This document shows, piece by piece, positions 43,027-51,467 of a DNA stretch of 64,000 bases. The position numbers and the translations under genes are program-made. How positions within the stretch are numbered: the stretch's first letter is position 1; every line of letters begins with the position of its first letter. Under the pieces are notes generated by a model. That model saw nothing but the letters and a program-made list of their open reading frames with translations. It made no database searches and had not been told where the DNA came from. The DNA lies in NCBI GenBank assembly GCA_016936555.1, contig JAFGXR010000040.1, forward strand, positions 49,856 through 113,855. The letters are read 5' to 3'. This DNA is from Spirochaetales bacterium. Its GTDB lineage: Bacteria; Spirochaetota; Spirochaetia; DSM-2461.

Positions 43027-44574
43027 TTACCGCGTCAGGTAAGAGAGTTCTTCCGGAAGGACGATATTATTGCCGTACCGGTCTTCTCCGTACCCGTTTT
43101 CAGCCAGAACCTGCAGATCGTGAAGCACCCTCTTATCGCCTTTGAAGGAAACTTTCAGATCGGTCCGCAAGTCTATCTTTCCCTGGGCCAGCAGATAGGC
43201 TATGGCCCGGTTGGCGAATTCCCCCAGCGTCTCCTCATTGATCTGGCTCAGATCGGGCAGTGAAAATTCCGTGGAATAGTTGATGATCTTGTTTTCTTCG
43301 AGCAGTTCATGGAATATCTCTTTCAGCCCCTTTTCGAAATTGCTGTTGCATTCCGGATCGTGAACCGAGTGGAGATTGCAAATGCTGAAGGCAAGATTGC
43401 GCCTTTTCTCCGCATTGATCTTCTCATTGACCCTGAACAGATCCATCGGCTTCGAGGCATCGTAGATTTCATCTCCCAGAACCAGAGAAACTTTGCTGCC
43501 GTAGTGCTGCACGATTTTGGCGACGAGAGTGGAAGGTCTGACATGAAAGCCCCTGTAGGAGGGAACCGACACTTCCAGATCGCCTTCTTCGGCGTATTTG
43601 GAAATGACCTGGCGGCATAGCATGACTCCCGCCGATAAAAACTGAGAAGCGTAGTTGAGGTAATAATCGAAGAGTATGGCCAGTAGTTCTTTCCCGGTGA
43701 TCGGAGGCTTATAGATTTTCGTATCCTTGCCGGAAAGGCTCATCACATGCCTCTCATAGTAATGGATCAGGCTGGTCGATGCTTCGAGCAGATGAAAGAC
43801 AATGGAGGCATGCCCCCTGATGAGAAGCAGATCCTGGTCCATTCCCTCGCTGTCCGTATTGGAAATATAAGTATCGTAGAGGCTCTGGAGATTGTGGAAT
43901 TTGTTTTCCAGAAGCCGGATCCGGCTCTCATTATAGGTATCGGGTATCAGTTCGGATTTCTTTCTGACGGTGTGGCTTTTCAAATTGATCAGAAGCGCGC
44001 TTTCGCTGGCCAGATCGAGATAGCTCGTCGCCAGGTTCACAATGACTTTTTCGGGATTGGAGACTTCTCTGCGCTTCAGATCCGTTTCCAGCCTCCCTTC
44101 GGGAAAATCAACATAAAACAGATTTTTCTTATCTATGACCGAGCACTCCTTCAGTCCGTTGCGGGAGGCGTTTTTAACAATATCCTTAAAGCTCGCCTTC
44201 AGAGCCTTGTAAAAGCTGCCGAGGACTTTATCGGTCTCTTCCAGAAAGAGATCAATACCGCTCAGAAGCTTATACTGGGGCGAAGTGGAACGGAGATGCA
44301 GAGTGATATAGGCTACATCCGTTAAAGTTTTTATCGCCGAGGTATTTTCCCTGAAGGTTGCCCATTTGCTGTTGTTCTTGGCATTGTAATAATCAAGGAC
44401 CTCCTCCAGTCTGGATGCGACGGCATGGGACTTCCCCAGAAAAAGAGTGTTGAGGATATTTCTGCTGTCTTTTGAAGCGGAAGCATAGCGGGCATATGAT
44501 TGAAGAGAACAGGAAAAATGATTAATAAATTCTTTAAACTTCTCTTCATCCGGTACATTTTTTGTCCAAGTCAT
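43027..44574 (-). CDS. Protein with C-terminal HPr-like domain
   Basis: This 515-residue soluble protein has a long helical, unassigned N-terminal part (1-330). Residues about 335-400 match an HPr fold: SYRGFHVRPSTLVAKIVQHY aligns with the HPr active site (GLHARPA), placing a phosphorylatable His at 344. DASKPMDLF aligns with the HPr regulatory Ser46 helix, so Ser374 could be a kinase target. Around it the length is far more than the 85 residues of ordinary HPr. A regulatory PTS role is an inference; no EI or sugar EII gene is in the window. A GGAG site precedes the ATG. It follows the Crp/Fnr gene in the same direction, 17 bases apart. Confidence 0.75.
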   Translation of the reverse strand: MTWTKNVPDEEKFKEFINHFSCSLQSYARYASASKDSRNILNTLFLGKSHAVASRLEEVLDYYNAKNNSKWATFRENTSAIKTLTDVAYITLHLRSTSPQYKLLSGIDLFLEETDKVLGSFYKALKASFKDIVKNASRNGLKECSVIDKKNLFYVDFPEGRLETDLKRREVSNPEKVIVNLATSYLDLASESALLINLKSHTVRKKSELIPDTYNESRIRLLENKFHNLQSLYDTYISNTDSEGMDQDLLLIRGHASIVFHLLEASTSLIHYYERHVMSLSGKDTKIYKPPITGKELLAILFDYYLNYASQFLSAGVMLCRQVISKYAEEGDLEVSVPSYRGFHVRPSTLVAKIVQHYGSKVSLVLGDEIYDASKPMDLFRVNEKINAEKRRNLAFSICNLHSVHDPECNSNFEKGLKEIFHELLEENKIINYSTEFSLPDLSQINEETLGEFANRAIAYLLAQGKIDLRTDLKVSFKGDKRVLHDLQVLAENGYGEDRYGNNIVLPEELSYLTR

Positions 44575-44591
44575 AACATCTCCATTATCGG

Positions 44592-45242
44592 TCAGTCATA
44601 GTCATTCCAGAAGCCGTCTTTGAGAATCAGCTCCTTTTTTTCCCAGTGCAGAAGCCCTCTCCTCTTCAGCCTGGCCAGTAGGCGGGACAGGGTTTCGGGA
44701 ATGGTGCCGATAGCCGATGCCAGGTCTTTTTTGGAAAGGGAGATCCGGTATGTTTCCTTTTCTCCGTAGTTCTCCTTCAGATAGCGGAAAAAACGGTCTT
44801 CCACATCATAGGCAGAGAGATAATGAATCCGTCCGGAGAGAAACATCTGCTTCTTCATGAGAACCGCGATAAAATCATTTCTGAATTCATGATTTTCCAT
44901 CAGTTCGTGAAATGAATTCCGGGTCAGGGAAAAGAACTGAGAATCTTCCAGAGCCGAAGCGGAAACGGGATAAGCCTCATCCAGATACAGAATGATCTCG
45001 CCGAAGAGCTCTCCCCCGGAAAGAATCCGGACGATGATATCGCGGCCCTCTTCGGTCACGCGGTAGAGTTTGACTGAACCGTCGAGGAGCAGATAGACCC
45101 GATCGCCTTTATCCCCCTCCCGGAAGACCGTACTGTTTTTTTCAACAGAGACGATCTTTCCCTCTCTCGATATTTCACTCCGATGTTCCGCCGATAGACC
45201 GGAAAACAATTCTGTTCCGGCAAGAAGCGCTTCGATTTCCAT
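44592..45242 (-). CDS. Crp/Fnr-family transcription regulator
   Basis: This 216-residue regulator has a cyclic-nucleotide-binding-type N-terminal domain (STVFREGDKGDRVYLLLDG, GELFGEI), a long dimer helix and a C-terminal winged helix. The recognition helix reads TIPETLSRLLARLKRRG. Its E-T-L-S-R matches the ExxSR of FNR, which reads TTGAT half-sites, and the divergent promoter carries TTGACC-N2-GGTCAA. It has no Cys at all, so it cannot carry the FNR 4Fe-4S cluster; a heme or other ligand as in DNR/CooA types is possible. It may control the adjacent HPr-like gene and the divergent operon. Confidence 0.9.
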   Translation of the reverse strand: MEIEALLAGTELFSGLSAEHRSEISREGKIVSVEKNSTVFREGDKGDRVYLLLDGSVKLYRVTEEGRDIIVRILSGGELFGEIILYLDEAYPVSASALEDSQFFSLTRNSFHELMENHEFRNDFIAVLMKKQMFLSGRIHYLSAYDVEDRFFRYLKENYGEKETYRISLSKKDLASAIGTIPETLSRLLARLKRRGLLHWEKKELILKDGFWNDYD

Positions 45243-45281
45243 AAGGCCATTTTAATACTTTTTCTTAAAAAAAACCGCATA

Positions 45282-45323
45282 TTGACCTGGGTCAATTTCA
45301 ATAATCATCCTGTGATGTATATT
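45282..45323 (+). promoter_or_regulatory. FNR-type operator and promoter of the four-gene operon
   Basis: TTGACC-N2-GGTCAA at 45282-45295 is a perfect palindrome that fits the FNR/DNR type. A -10 element TATATT lies at 45318-45323, giving a predicted start of transcription at about 45330. The box is then centred 41.5 bases upstream, exactly the class II activator position. No TTGACA-like -35 is present, as expected. The regulator is encoded by the divergent gene 119 bases away. Confidence 0.7.
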
Positions 45324-45361
45324 ATGTTCACAAAACAGATAAAGTTTGATAAGAGGAGAAT

Positions 45362-46612
45362 ATGAAGACACAGTTTTCCCTGACAATAGAAGATACGCTA
45401 TTCGATATAACCGAAGCCCATCCCGAGACTATCGATATTTTCATTTCCCGGGGATTTCCCCAGATGGGAGATGAGGAAAAGCGCAGAAGCTTCGGAAAAT
45501 CCATCAATCTGAAAACTGCCTTGATGCTCAAAGGAATCAATTCCGAGAGTTTTCTGAATCTGCTGAAAGAGACGGTTGATGGGAAGAGCGACACCGATGT
45601 AACTCTTCAGAACGGCCCCGTTCAAAGGGCGGCGCTGACCGGAGAGACTCTGAACATCATGGGGCTTCTTCCCTGTCCGGTGCGTATACCGCTTATGGAG
45701 CAGTTTGAAAAATTCGCTTCGGCTTATACAGCCGGTTCCGGTATTGCATTGAACTATCAGCTCCAGGCCGCTTCTCTCGGTCTGGAGTGGGTCGAAGAAC
45801 ACATACTGGGTCGGGAGGGAGCAGAGGAACTGCCCGATCTCTTTCTCTCCGCCGGTTTCGATCTCTTTTTCGACGAGAAGAAATTCGGACACTTCCGACG
45901 ATCGGGAGTCTTTAAGGATATGACGGACTTCGAAGCGATTAATTCCGATTTCGATGGCCTTAAGATACCTGACCCCGACAGGCTTTACAGCATAATCGGA
46001 ACCGTTCCCGCTGTTTTTCTGGTCAATACGGAGGAACTGGGTGACCGTGACGTTCCCGAAACCTGGGAAGACATTCTGAAACCGGAGTATGAAAACGCCG
46101 TTTCGCTTCCCGTCGGGGATTTCGATCTGTTCAACGCCATACTCCTCAACATATATAAGACTTACGGGCCCGAGGGAGTCAGAAAACTGGGCAGAAGCCT
46201 GCTTGAAGATCTTCACCCCTCCCAGATGGTGAAGAGCGCGACCCGAAAGGGCGCCAGGCCTGTGGTAACCATCATGCCCTCCTTTTTTACCAGAATGACA
46301 GGCGGCAAAGGGCCTCTCATTCCCGTCTGGCCGAAGGACGGTGCGATCATCAGCCCCATCTTTATGCTCTCGAAAGCGGAAAGAGAAAAAGCGCTCAAAC
46401 CGGTTGTCGATTTCTTCGCCTCAAGAGAGGTCGGAGAGATCCTCGCCCACCAGGGGCGCTTCCCCTCACTGAGAAGCGATGTGGACAACCGCTTTGACGA
46501 AAACACCTATATGTGGATCGGCTGGGATTTTATAAAGAACAACGACATCGGCGCCCTGATCGGCGAATGCATGGACCTCTTTGAGGAAAGTTCAAAGGAG
46601 AAGGCACAGTGA
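45362..46612 (+). CDS. DUF1858-like domain fused to a substrate-binding-protein fold, cytosolic
   Basis: This 416-residue protein has no signal peptide or membrane segment. The first 70 residues resemble DUF1858 (FDITEAHPETIDIFISRGFPQ). The rest follows the type 2 periplasmic-binding-protein pattern (GTVPAVFLVNTEELGDRDVPETWEDILKPEY, KSATRKGARPVVTIMPSFF), as in iron- or ion-binding ABC receptors. A binding protein without export is unusual. AGAGGAGA precedes the ATG. It is the first of four tightly coupled genes; a HypB-like GTPase overlaps its stop codon. The predicted FNR-like activation suggests a role at low oxygen. Ligand and partner are unknown. Confidence 0.78.
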   Translation: MKTQFSLTIEDTLFDITEAHPETIDIFISRGFPQMGDEEKRRSFGKSINLKTALMLKGINSESFLNLLKETVDGKSDTDVTLQNGPVQRAALTGETLNIMGLLPCPVRIPLMEQFEKFASAYTAGSGIALNYQLQAASLGLEWVEEHILGREGAEELPDLFLSAGFDLFFDEKKFGHFRRSGVFKDMTDFEAINSDFDGLKIPDPDRLYSIIGTVPAVFLVNTEELGDRDVPETWEDILKPEYENAVSLPVGDFDLFNAILLNIYKTYGPEGVRKLGRSLLEDLHPSQMVKSATRKGARPVVTIMPSFFTRMTGGKGPLIPVWPKDGAIISPIFMLSKAEREKALKPVVDFFASREVGEILAHQGRFPSLRSDVDNRFDENTYMWIGWDFIKNNDIGALIGECMDLFEESSKEKAQ

Positions 46613-47304
46613 ACCTTGTCACCGTATCGGGCCCTCCCTCCTCGGGAAAAACGGCCGTTATTCTCAAAACCATAGATTCGTACAAACGGCAGAACATTAA
46701 TGTGGGAGTCATAAAATTTGACTGCCTCCACACCGATGACGACTTTTTGTACGAAAGAGCCGGCATTACTGTTCGCAAGGGCCTTTCGGGAGGGCTCTGC
46801 CCCGATCACTATTTCGTCAGCAATATCGAAGAGGCCTTTGCGTGGGGGCAGAAAGAGGGGTTTGATATCCTGATCAGCGAATCGGCAGGGCTCTGCAACC
46901 GTTGTTCGCCCTATATTAAGGATGTGAAAGCCATCTGCGTCATCGACAATCTGAGCGGCATCAATACGCCGAAGAAAATCGGCCCCATGCTCAAAAGCGC
47001 CGACATCGTCGTCATCACCAAGGGAGATATCGTCTCCCAGGCGGAAAGGGAGGTCTTTGCGTCCCGGGTCAGCACGGTCAACCCCAGAGCCACGGTCATC
47101 CATGTGAACGGCCTGACCGGACAGGGGAGCTTCGAGCTGTCCACCCTCCTCTACGACAGAGACCTCGATACCGAGAGCCTGAAGGGAAAGGAGCTCCGGT
47201 TCTCCATGCCGGCAGCCCTCTGCTCCTACTGTCTCGGGGAAAAGAGAATCGGCGAACAGTATCAGATGGGCAATGTCCGGAAAATCAACCTGGAGGAGAA
47301 CTGA
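46609..47304 (+). CDS. HypB/UreG-like GTPase with Cys pairs
   Basis: This 231-residue SIMIBI-class GTPase has the P-loop GPPSSGKT at residues 8-15, and ITKGD as the G4 base-recognition motif near 136-140. Metal-ligand candidates are Cys96 and Cys99 (LCNRCS) and Cys205 and Cys208 (LCSYCLG), plus single Cys at 39, 64 and 110. HypB and CooC-type proteins use such residues to deliver nickel to enzymes. The start is GTG at 46609, which overlaps the stop codon of the binding-protein gene; AAGGAG lies eight bases upstream. It lies inside the FNR-like operon. Nickel or another metal is inference. Confidence 0.82.
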   Translation: MNLVTVSGPPSSGKTAVILKTIDSYKRQNINVGVIKFDCLHTDDDFLYERAGITVRKGLSGGLCPDHYFVSNIEEAFAWGQKEGFDILISESAGLCNRCSPYIKDVKAICVIDNLSGINTPKKIGPMLKSADIVVITKGDIVSQAEREVFASRVSTVNPRATVIHVNGLTGQGSFELSTLLYDRDLDTESLKGKELRFSMPAALCSYCLGEKRIGEQYQMGNVRKINLEEN

Positions 47305-48315
47305 ATGTCCCGATCGGTAGAAGAATTGACAATAGGAGAGATCCTGGAGAAATACCCCTTTGCCTCCGCTTATATGGAACAGCACAATCTTGAGGTTGAA
47401 GGGAAGGAACATCTGTCTCTCGGCGAATATCTGGCATCCTTTTCCGAGGAGGAGATCGAGGACAGAGCGCTGGACGGACCGGCGGTGATGCTCGGATTGC
47501 GGGAATATATCGCCCGGATGCTCTCCTTCCTGGGAGCTGATGAGCAGAAAGTCCGATCGCTGACGATCCTGCCCGGTACGAATAAATCAGGAGAGCCGGA
47601 AGGTTTCGAGGAATTCACGATCCGCACCGGGGAAATCATCGCGATCGTCGGACCGACGGGATCGGGGAAAAGCCGGCTTCTGGGAGATATCGAATGGGTG
47701 GCCCAGAGAGACACGCCGACAAACCGGCAGATTCTGATCAACGGGGAAAAGCCCGACCAGAAATGGCGCTTTTCCACTTCGGACAAACTGGTGGCCCAGC
47801 TGTCGCAGAACATGAACTTCGTCATGGATCTGACCGTTGAGGAGTTTCTCCATCTCCACGCCGAAAGCCGGATGGTGGAAAACAGAAAGGAAGTCGTCGG
47901 GAAAATCATCGCCTGCGCCAACGATCTGGCCGGAGAGAAATTCGACCTGACCACCCCTATCACAAGCTTGAGCGGCGGTCAGTCGCGGGCGCTGATGATA
48001 TCCGATACGGCCATACTGAGCCGTTCCCCCATTATTCTGATCGATGAAATCGAAAATGCGGGAATCGATAGAAAGAAGGCTCTCTCCTTTCTTCTCTCCC
48101 AGGAAAAGATCGTGCTGATGGCCACTCACGATCCCATGCTCGCCCTGCTCGGCCACAAGAGGATCGTTATCAGAAACGGGGGGATCGACAAAATCATCGA
48201 CACCTCGGAAGAGGAGCGGACGATGCTGGGAGAGATTGAGAAAGTAGACAGAAAAGTACAGAATCTCAGGGCTTCGCTGCGCCGCGGGGAAATTCTGACA
48301 AAAGACAGTTTTTAA
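47305..48315 (+). CDS. Soluble ABC ATPase with DUF1858-like N-terminus
   Basis: This 336-residue protein has an N-terminal segment (residues 1-65) with TIGEILEKYPFASAYMEQHN, similar to the DUF1858 module of the first gene in the operon. The ABC domain has Walker A GPTGSGKS at 116-123, a Q loop near AQLSQN, the signature SLSGGQSRALMISD near 221-234 and Walker B ILIDEIENAG. No transmembrane partner is encoded nearby. It is preceded by GGAGGAGAA. Soluble ABC ATPases of this kind often power assembly or activation of protein complexes. The shared N-terminal module suggests that the first and third proteins meet a common partner. Confidence 0.82.
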   Translation: MSRSVEELTIGEILEKYPFASAYMEQHNLEVEGKEHLSLGEYLASFSEEEIEDRALDGPAVMLGLREYIARMLSFLGADEQKVRSLTILPGTNKSGEPEGFEEFTIRTGEIIAIVGPTGSGKSRLLGDIEWVAQRDTPTNRQILINGEKPDQKWRFSTSDKLVAQLSQNMNFVMDLTVEEFLHLHAESRMVENRKEVVGKIIACANDLAGEKFDLTTPITSLSGGQSRALMISDTAILSRSPIILIDEIENAGIDRKKALSFLLSQEKIVLMATHDPMLALLGHKRIVIRNGGIDKIIDTSEEERTMLGEIEKVDRKVQNLRASLRRGEILTKDSF

Positions 48316-48329
48316 AGGAGTATGATAAT

Positions 48330-48569
48330 ATGCACGACGGATGTTCGGGAAGTTTTGAAAACGGCAAACAGGTTGTCGACAAAGTGAGAATGATGGGATT
48401 CGACAGGCAGATGATGCCCCTTCCCATGATTATAGACTGCACGAACTGCGGAGAATCCTTTCAGATGGAGACTTTTGCAGCACGGTGCGAATGCGGAATG
48501 GTCTACGGCGTAACGCCCTGCCACGCCTTCGATCCCGCCAACGTCATGGCTGCCGGGATAGATTACTGA
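48330..48569 (+). CDS. Small Cys-rich (zinc-ribbon-like) protein
   Basis: This 79-residue protein carries the Cys pairs IIDCTNCGES and ARCECGMVYG plus one more Cys in TPCHAFDP, the layout of a small zinc ribbon or rubredoxin-like site. The N-terminal part has one further Cys (DGCSG). AAGGAG lies at a normal distance upstream of the ATG at 48330. It closes the FNR-like operon, 14 bases after the ABC gene, and its last 26 bases overlap the end of the convergent thioredoxin-like gene. It may serve as a metal or electron carrier for the system. Confidence 0.75.
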   Translation: MHDGCSGSFENGKQVVDKVRMMGFDRQMMPLPMIIDCTNCGESFQMETFAARCECGMVYGVTPCHAFDPANVMAAGIDY

Positions 48570-49146
48570 TCAGCTCGACAGTCTCCGCCCCATGCCACTT
48601 CTTCGAACCCGTTTCTTTCAGGACGATTTCTCCCGAGGGAGCGACAAGAAAAGTCGTGGGGATGGACCTGACGGCAAAGGGTCCCGGCGGATTGGACCGG
48701 GCGATCATATAGGGAAAGGTATAACCCTCCCTGTCCATAAATTCCTCCACAACATGTCGGGCCTCATTGGTGACGATTATGAATTTGACGGAGTCATTAT
48801 CTTTAAGGGCATCATAGAGTTTCTGAATACTGGGCATCTCGGCCACACAGGGCGGACACCAGGTCGCCCATTCATTAATAAAAAGAGTTTTCCCGAGAAA
48901 ATCCCCGAGGTTGAGGATATTACCCATCTCATCCTCCATCGGCCAGTCGAAATCATCGGGAATAAGAGAAACCCGCTCTTCCCGGCTGATCTCTCTGGGG
49001 GCAAAGGCGAAGACTCTCTTCACAGCGACGGTGATCGCCATCCGGCTCGACGGGATAATCATGGCGATGACGAAGGCGATGAAAAGAACATCACCGATTT
49101 TATCGATTACCTTTTTCGATTTCCATTTATCAATAAACTTCTTCAT
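48544..49146 (-). CDS. TlpA/ResA-like thiol-disulfide oxidoreductase
   Basis: This protein of about 200 residues has an N-terminal transmembrane anchor (KIGDVLFIAFVIAMIIPSS) and a periplasmic thioredoxin-like domain with the active site ATWCPPCVAEMP. GDFLGKTLFINEWATWC is typical of the ResA/TlpA group, and cis-Pro lies in VRSIPTTFLV. It would reduce or oxidise disulfides in exported proteins such as cytochromes. I chose the ATG at 49144-49146, as the longer frame begins inside yaaA. It overlaps the last base positions of the convergent operon. Confidence 0.88.
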   Translation of the reverse strand: MKKFIDKWKSKKVIDKIGDVLFIAFVIAMIIPSSRMAITVAVKRVFAFAPREISREERVSLIPDDFDWPMEDEMGNILNLGDFLGKTLFINEWATWCPPCVAEMPSIQKLYDALKDNDSVKFIIVTNEARHVVEEFMDREGYTFPYMIARSNPPGPFAVRSIPTTFLVAPSGEIVLKETGSKKWHGAETVELISNLSRQP

Positions 49147-49148
49147 AT

Positions 49149-49907
49149 TCACATTCTCCAGTTGCCGGAAAAGATCCATTCCTTTTCCGTGCTGAGTTCA
49201 TCATTGAAAATATACCCGTTGAGGTCCAGGTCTTTCAGATCATTCCAGTCATCGATACCCCGGCGGATCAAAAGGCCGGCCATCTTACCCCGGGCCATTT
49301 TGCTGTACATGCCGACAGTCGAATACCGGTCTCCCTTTTTTTCTCTGAACTGAATGGACAGAACCGGAACCTTCAGCTCTTTCCAGTTGACGGCTTTGCC
49401 GTATTCTCCCGACGCCAGATTCAGGACCGGCTGATTCTCTTCAGCGAGGCACCGGGTGATTTTTCCTCTCCAGTAAGGATACAGCCCCGCTCCCTCCCGG
49501 TTTTTCAGAGCCGTCTTCATTTCGAGGCGATAGGGGAAAACTCTGTCCGCCGGTCTTAAATAACCGAACAGGCCGGAGAGGATTCTCACATGTCCGGCCG
49601 CATATTCCCACTCCTCCCGGTTCATTGAAGGAACATCCATATGCTGAAAAACCGTTCCCGAGTAGGAAAGCATAGCCGGCCCTCTCCCGCAATCCCCTTT
49701 TCCGAAACTCCCGACAAGGGCACAGGTCGATTCGGCGAGCTTTTCGCTGGTGTTCATCAGTCCGGCGATCCCGGAGGGGCTGAACCGTTCAAGCAGGCCG
49801 TTGAGTTCAAAAGCTTCCCGGAGGAAAGGCGGATCACTCAATTCGGGAACGAATCGAGAATGCCTGTTGAATTCCATCTGTTTCGTCGGTGATAACAAAA
49901 TGAGCAT
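49149..49907 (-). CDS. yaaA: YaaA-family peroxide-response protein (DUF328)
   Basis: This 252-residue protein matches YaaA, with the N-terminal LLSPTKQM, the conserved YSGTVFQHMD, HVRILSGLFGYLRPADRVFPYRLEM and ARGKMAGLLI segments. YaaA lowers free intracellular iron during peroxide stress in E. coli and binds DNA. It is cytoplasmic. The gene is followed on the same strand by the TlpA-like gene, whose start lies just beyond its stop codon. The 5' end has a weak ribosome-binding site. Confidence 0.92.
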   Translation of the reverse strand: MLILLSPTKQMEFNRHSRFVPELSDPPFLREAFELNGLLERFSPSGIAGLMNTSEKLAESTCALVGSFGKGDCGRGPAMLSYSGTVFQHMDVPSMNREEWEYAAGHVRILSGLFGYLRPADRVFPYRLEMKTALKNREGAGLYPYWRGKITRCLAEENQPVLNLASGEYGKAVNWKELKVPVLSIQFREKKGDRYSTVGMYSKMARGKMAGLLIRRGIDDWNDLKDLDLNGYIFNDELSTEKEWIFSGNWRM

Positions 49908-49970
49908 AAAAAGGATTATGGCAGTTTTAAATGTATTGTAAAAGTGGAACAGTCCGTTTAGGCTTGCATT

Positions 49971-51350
49971 ATGTCAGTCTTTATAAACAGAGTATTAAAC
50001 CTTAAACATATCAAAGTCATCGGGTTCGATATGGACTACACCCTGGTCCGCTACCATACGGAGCGGTTCGAAGAGCTGACCCACCGCCTGGCGGCGGACA
50101 GACTCGTCAGCCACTTCGGGTACCCCGATGAGGTGAAAGAGCTCGGGTTCGATTTCGACAGAGCCATCGTGGGCCTGGTTATCGACGTGAGAAACGGAAA
50201 TCTTCTGCAGGTAAGCCGCCATGGAAAGGTGAAGCTGGCCTATCACGGGCTGAACGTTCTCGACTTCAAGGAGCAGAAGCGGATCTACCAGGAAATGGCC
50301 ATCGATCTGAGATCCCCCGATTTCCGCAGCCTCGATACGAGCTTCGCCATCTCGAACGGCGTTCTCTACTCCCAGCTGGTCGACCTGAAATCGAAAGGCT
50401 CGGCCATTCCGGCCTACCACCAGATCGCCGATGACGTAAACCGCTGTATCGACATACTCCATCAGGACGACAGCATCAAATCCGTACTGACAGGTGATTT
50501 CGAAAAGTACGTCGTCAAAGACCCCGACGTGGCCAGATTGCTCGAGCGCTATGTCGATTACGGCAAAAAGCTGATGATCATAACCAACTCCGACTACAAC
50601 TACACCAAGAAGCTGCTCGATTACGCCATCGACCCCTTTCTGACCAAGTTCGACAGCTGGAAGGACCTCTTTGAAATCGTTATAACCTTTGCCGACAAGC
50701 CCCGGTTTTTCGAACGTCAGGGCCGTTTCCTCTGGATCGATCCCGAAACGGGTCTGATGAGCAACCACGAAGGCCCCATCGTCAAAGGGATCTATCAGGG
50801 TGGATGGTTCGGCAAGCTCCAGAAAGACCTCGGCTACTCGGGAAGCGAGATCCTCTATCTGGGCGATCACATCTACGGAGACGTCGTATCCATCAAGAAA
50901 ACATGCAACTGGAGAACAGCCCTCGTCCTGGGCGACCTGGAAGCGGAAATGGACGGCCTGAGAAAAGCCGCACCGGTTCAGAAGAAAATTGAAGAGCTGA
51001 TGAACCGGAAACAGACCCTGGAGCGGGAAATCAACAAACTGGACAACCAGCGCTACGAAGGCAGAAAAGTCTCCCACGACAAAATAAACAGTCTCTTTGA
51101 AAAAATGGACGGCCTGAACTCGGAAATCTCCGAACTGCTGCAGAAGTACAAAGCTTTCTTCAACCCCTACTGGGGCGAAATCCTCCGCGCCGGCTACGAC
51201 GAAAGCCGGTACGCCGAGCAGGTTGAAAAATACGCCTGCATTTATATGACCAAGGTCTCGGACCTCTACGCCTATTCCCCGAAAACCTATTTCAGACCCT
51301 ACCACCGCACCATGCCCCACGAAGCCGCGGCCTTAAAGGACGAGGGATAA
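49971..51350 (+). CDS. HAD-family 5'-nucleotidase (HAD-IG, cN-II-like)
   Basis: This 459-residue HAD enzyme begins with the motif IGFDMDYTLVRYH, in which the two Asp residues of DMDYT act in catalysis. Further motifs are the substrate loop (LKSKGSAIPAYHQIAD), MIITNSDYNY (motif II) and the acidic LYLGDHIYGDV (motif IV). It is of the purine 5'-nucleotidase (cytosolic IMP/GMP) type. The C-terminal part (about 330-400) is a coiled coil with an RKQTLEREINKLDNQRYEGRK core. It is cytoplasmic. A terminator follows at 51355-51389. Confidence 0.9.
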   Translation: MSVFINRVLNLKHIKVIGFDMDYTLVRYHTERFEELTHRLAADRLVSHFGYPDEVKELGFDFDRAIVGLVIDVRNGNLLQVSRHGKVKLAYHGLNVLDFKEQKRIYQEMAIDLRSPDFRSLDTSFAISNGVLYSQLVDLKSKGSAIPAYHQIADDVNRCIDILHQDDSIKSVLTGDFEKYVVKDPDVARLLERYVDYGKKLMIITNSDYNYTKKLLDYAIDPFLTKFDSWKDLFEIVITFADKPRFFERQGRFLWIDPETGLMSNHEGPIVKGIYQGGWFGKLQKDLGYSGSEILYLGDHIYGDVVSIKKTCNWRTALVLGDLEAEMDGLRKAAPVQKKIEELMNRKQTLEREINKLDNQRYEGRKVSHDKINSLFEKMDGLNSEISELLQKYKAFFNPYWGEILRAGYDESRYAEQVEKYACIYMTKVSDLYAYSPKTYFRPYHRTMPHEAAALKDEG

Positions 51351-51354
51351 AAAA

Positions 51355-51389
51355 ACTCCCGGTCGGCACAATGCCAACCGGGAGTCTTT
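51355..51389. terminator. Strong terminator between the nucleotidase and slyD genes
   Basis: ACTCCCGGT (51355-51363) pairs with ACCGGGAGT (51377-51385), a perfect 9-bp stem extended inside by GGC/GCC, followed by CTTTC on the plus strand; an A run precedes it, so it can also serve the convergent slyD gene on the minus strand. It lies directly after the nucleotidase stop codon. Confidence 0.8.
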
Positions 51390-51467
51390 CAACCAGCGCC
51401 CTCCGGCGAAGCGCCGAGCAGCCCCAATCATTTTCGCTACGCGGAAATCGGGGAAAAGATCGCCGAT

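Noticed and set aside
45311..45332. TGTGA and TCACA around the -10 region, Crp-like arms
   Set aside because: The arms are separated by 12 bases, not the six needed for a Crp site.
49995..51320. Long open frame on the minus strand opposite the 5'-nucleotidase
   Set aside because: Mirror of the real gene's codon use. The plus-strand protein has clear HAD motifs and this one has none.
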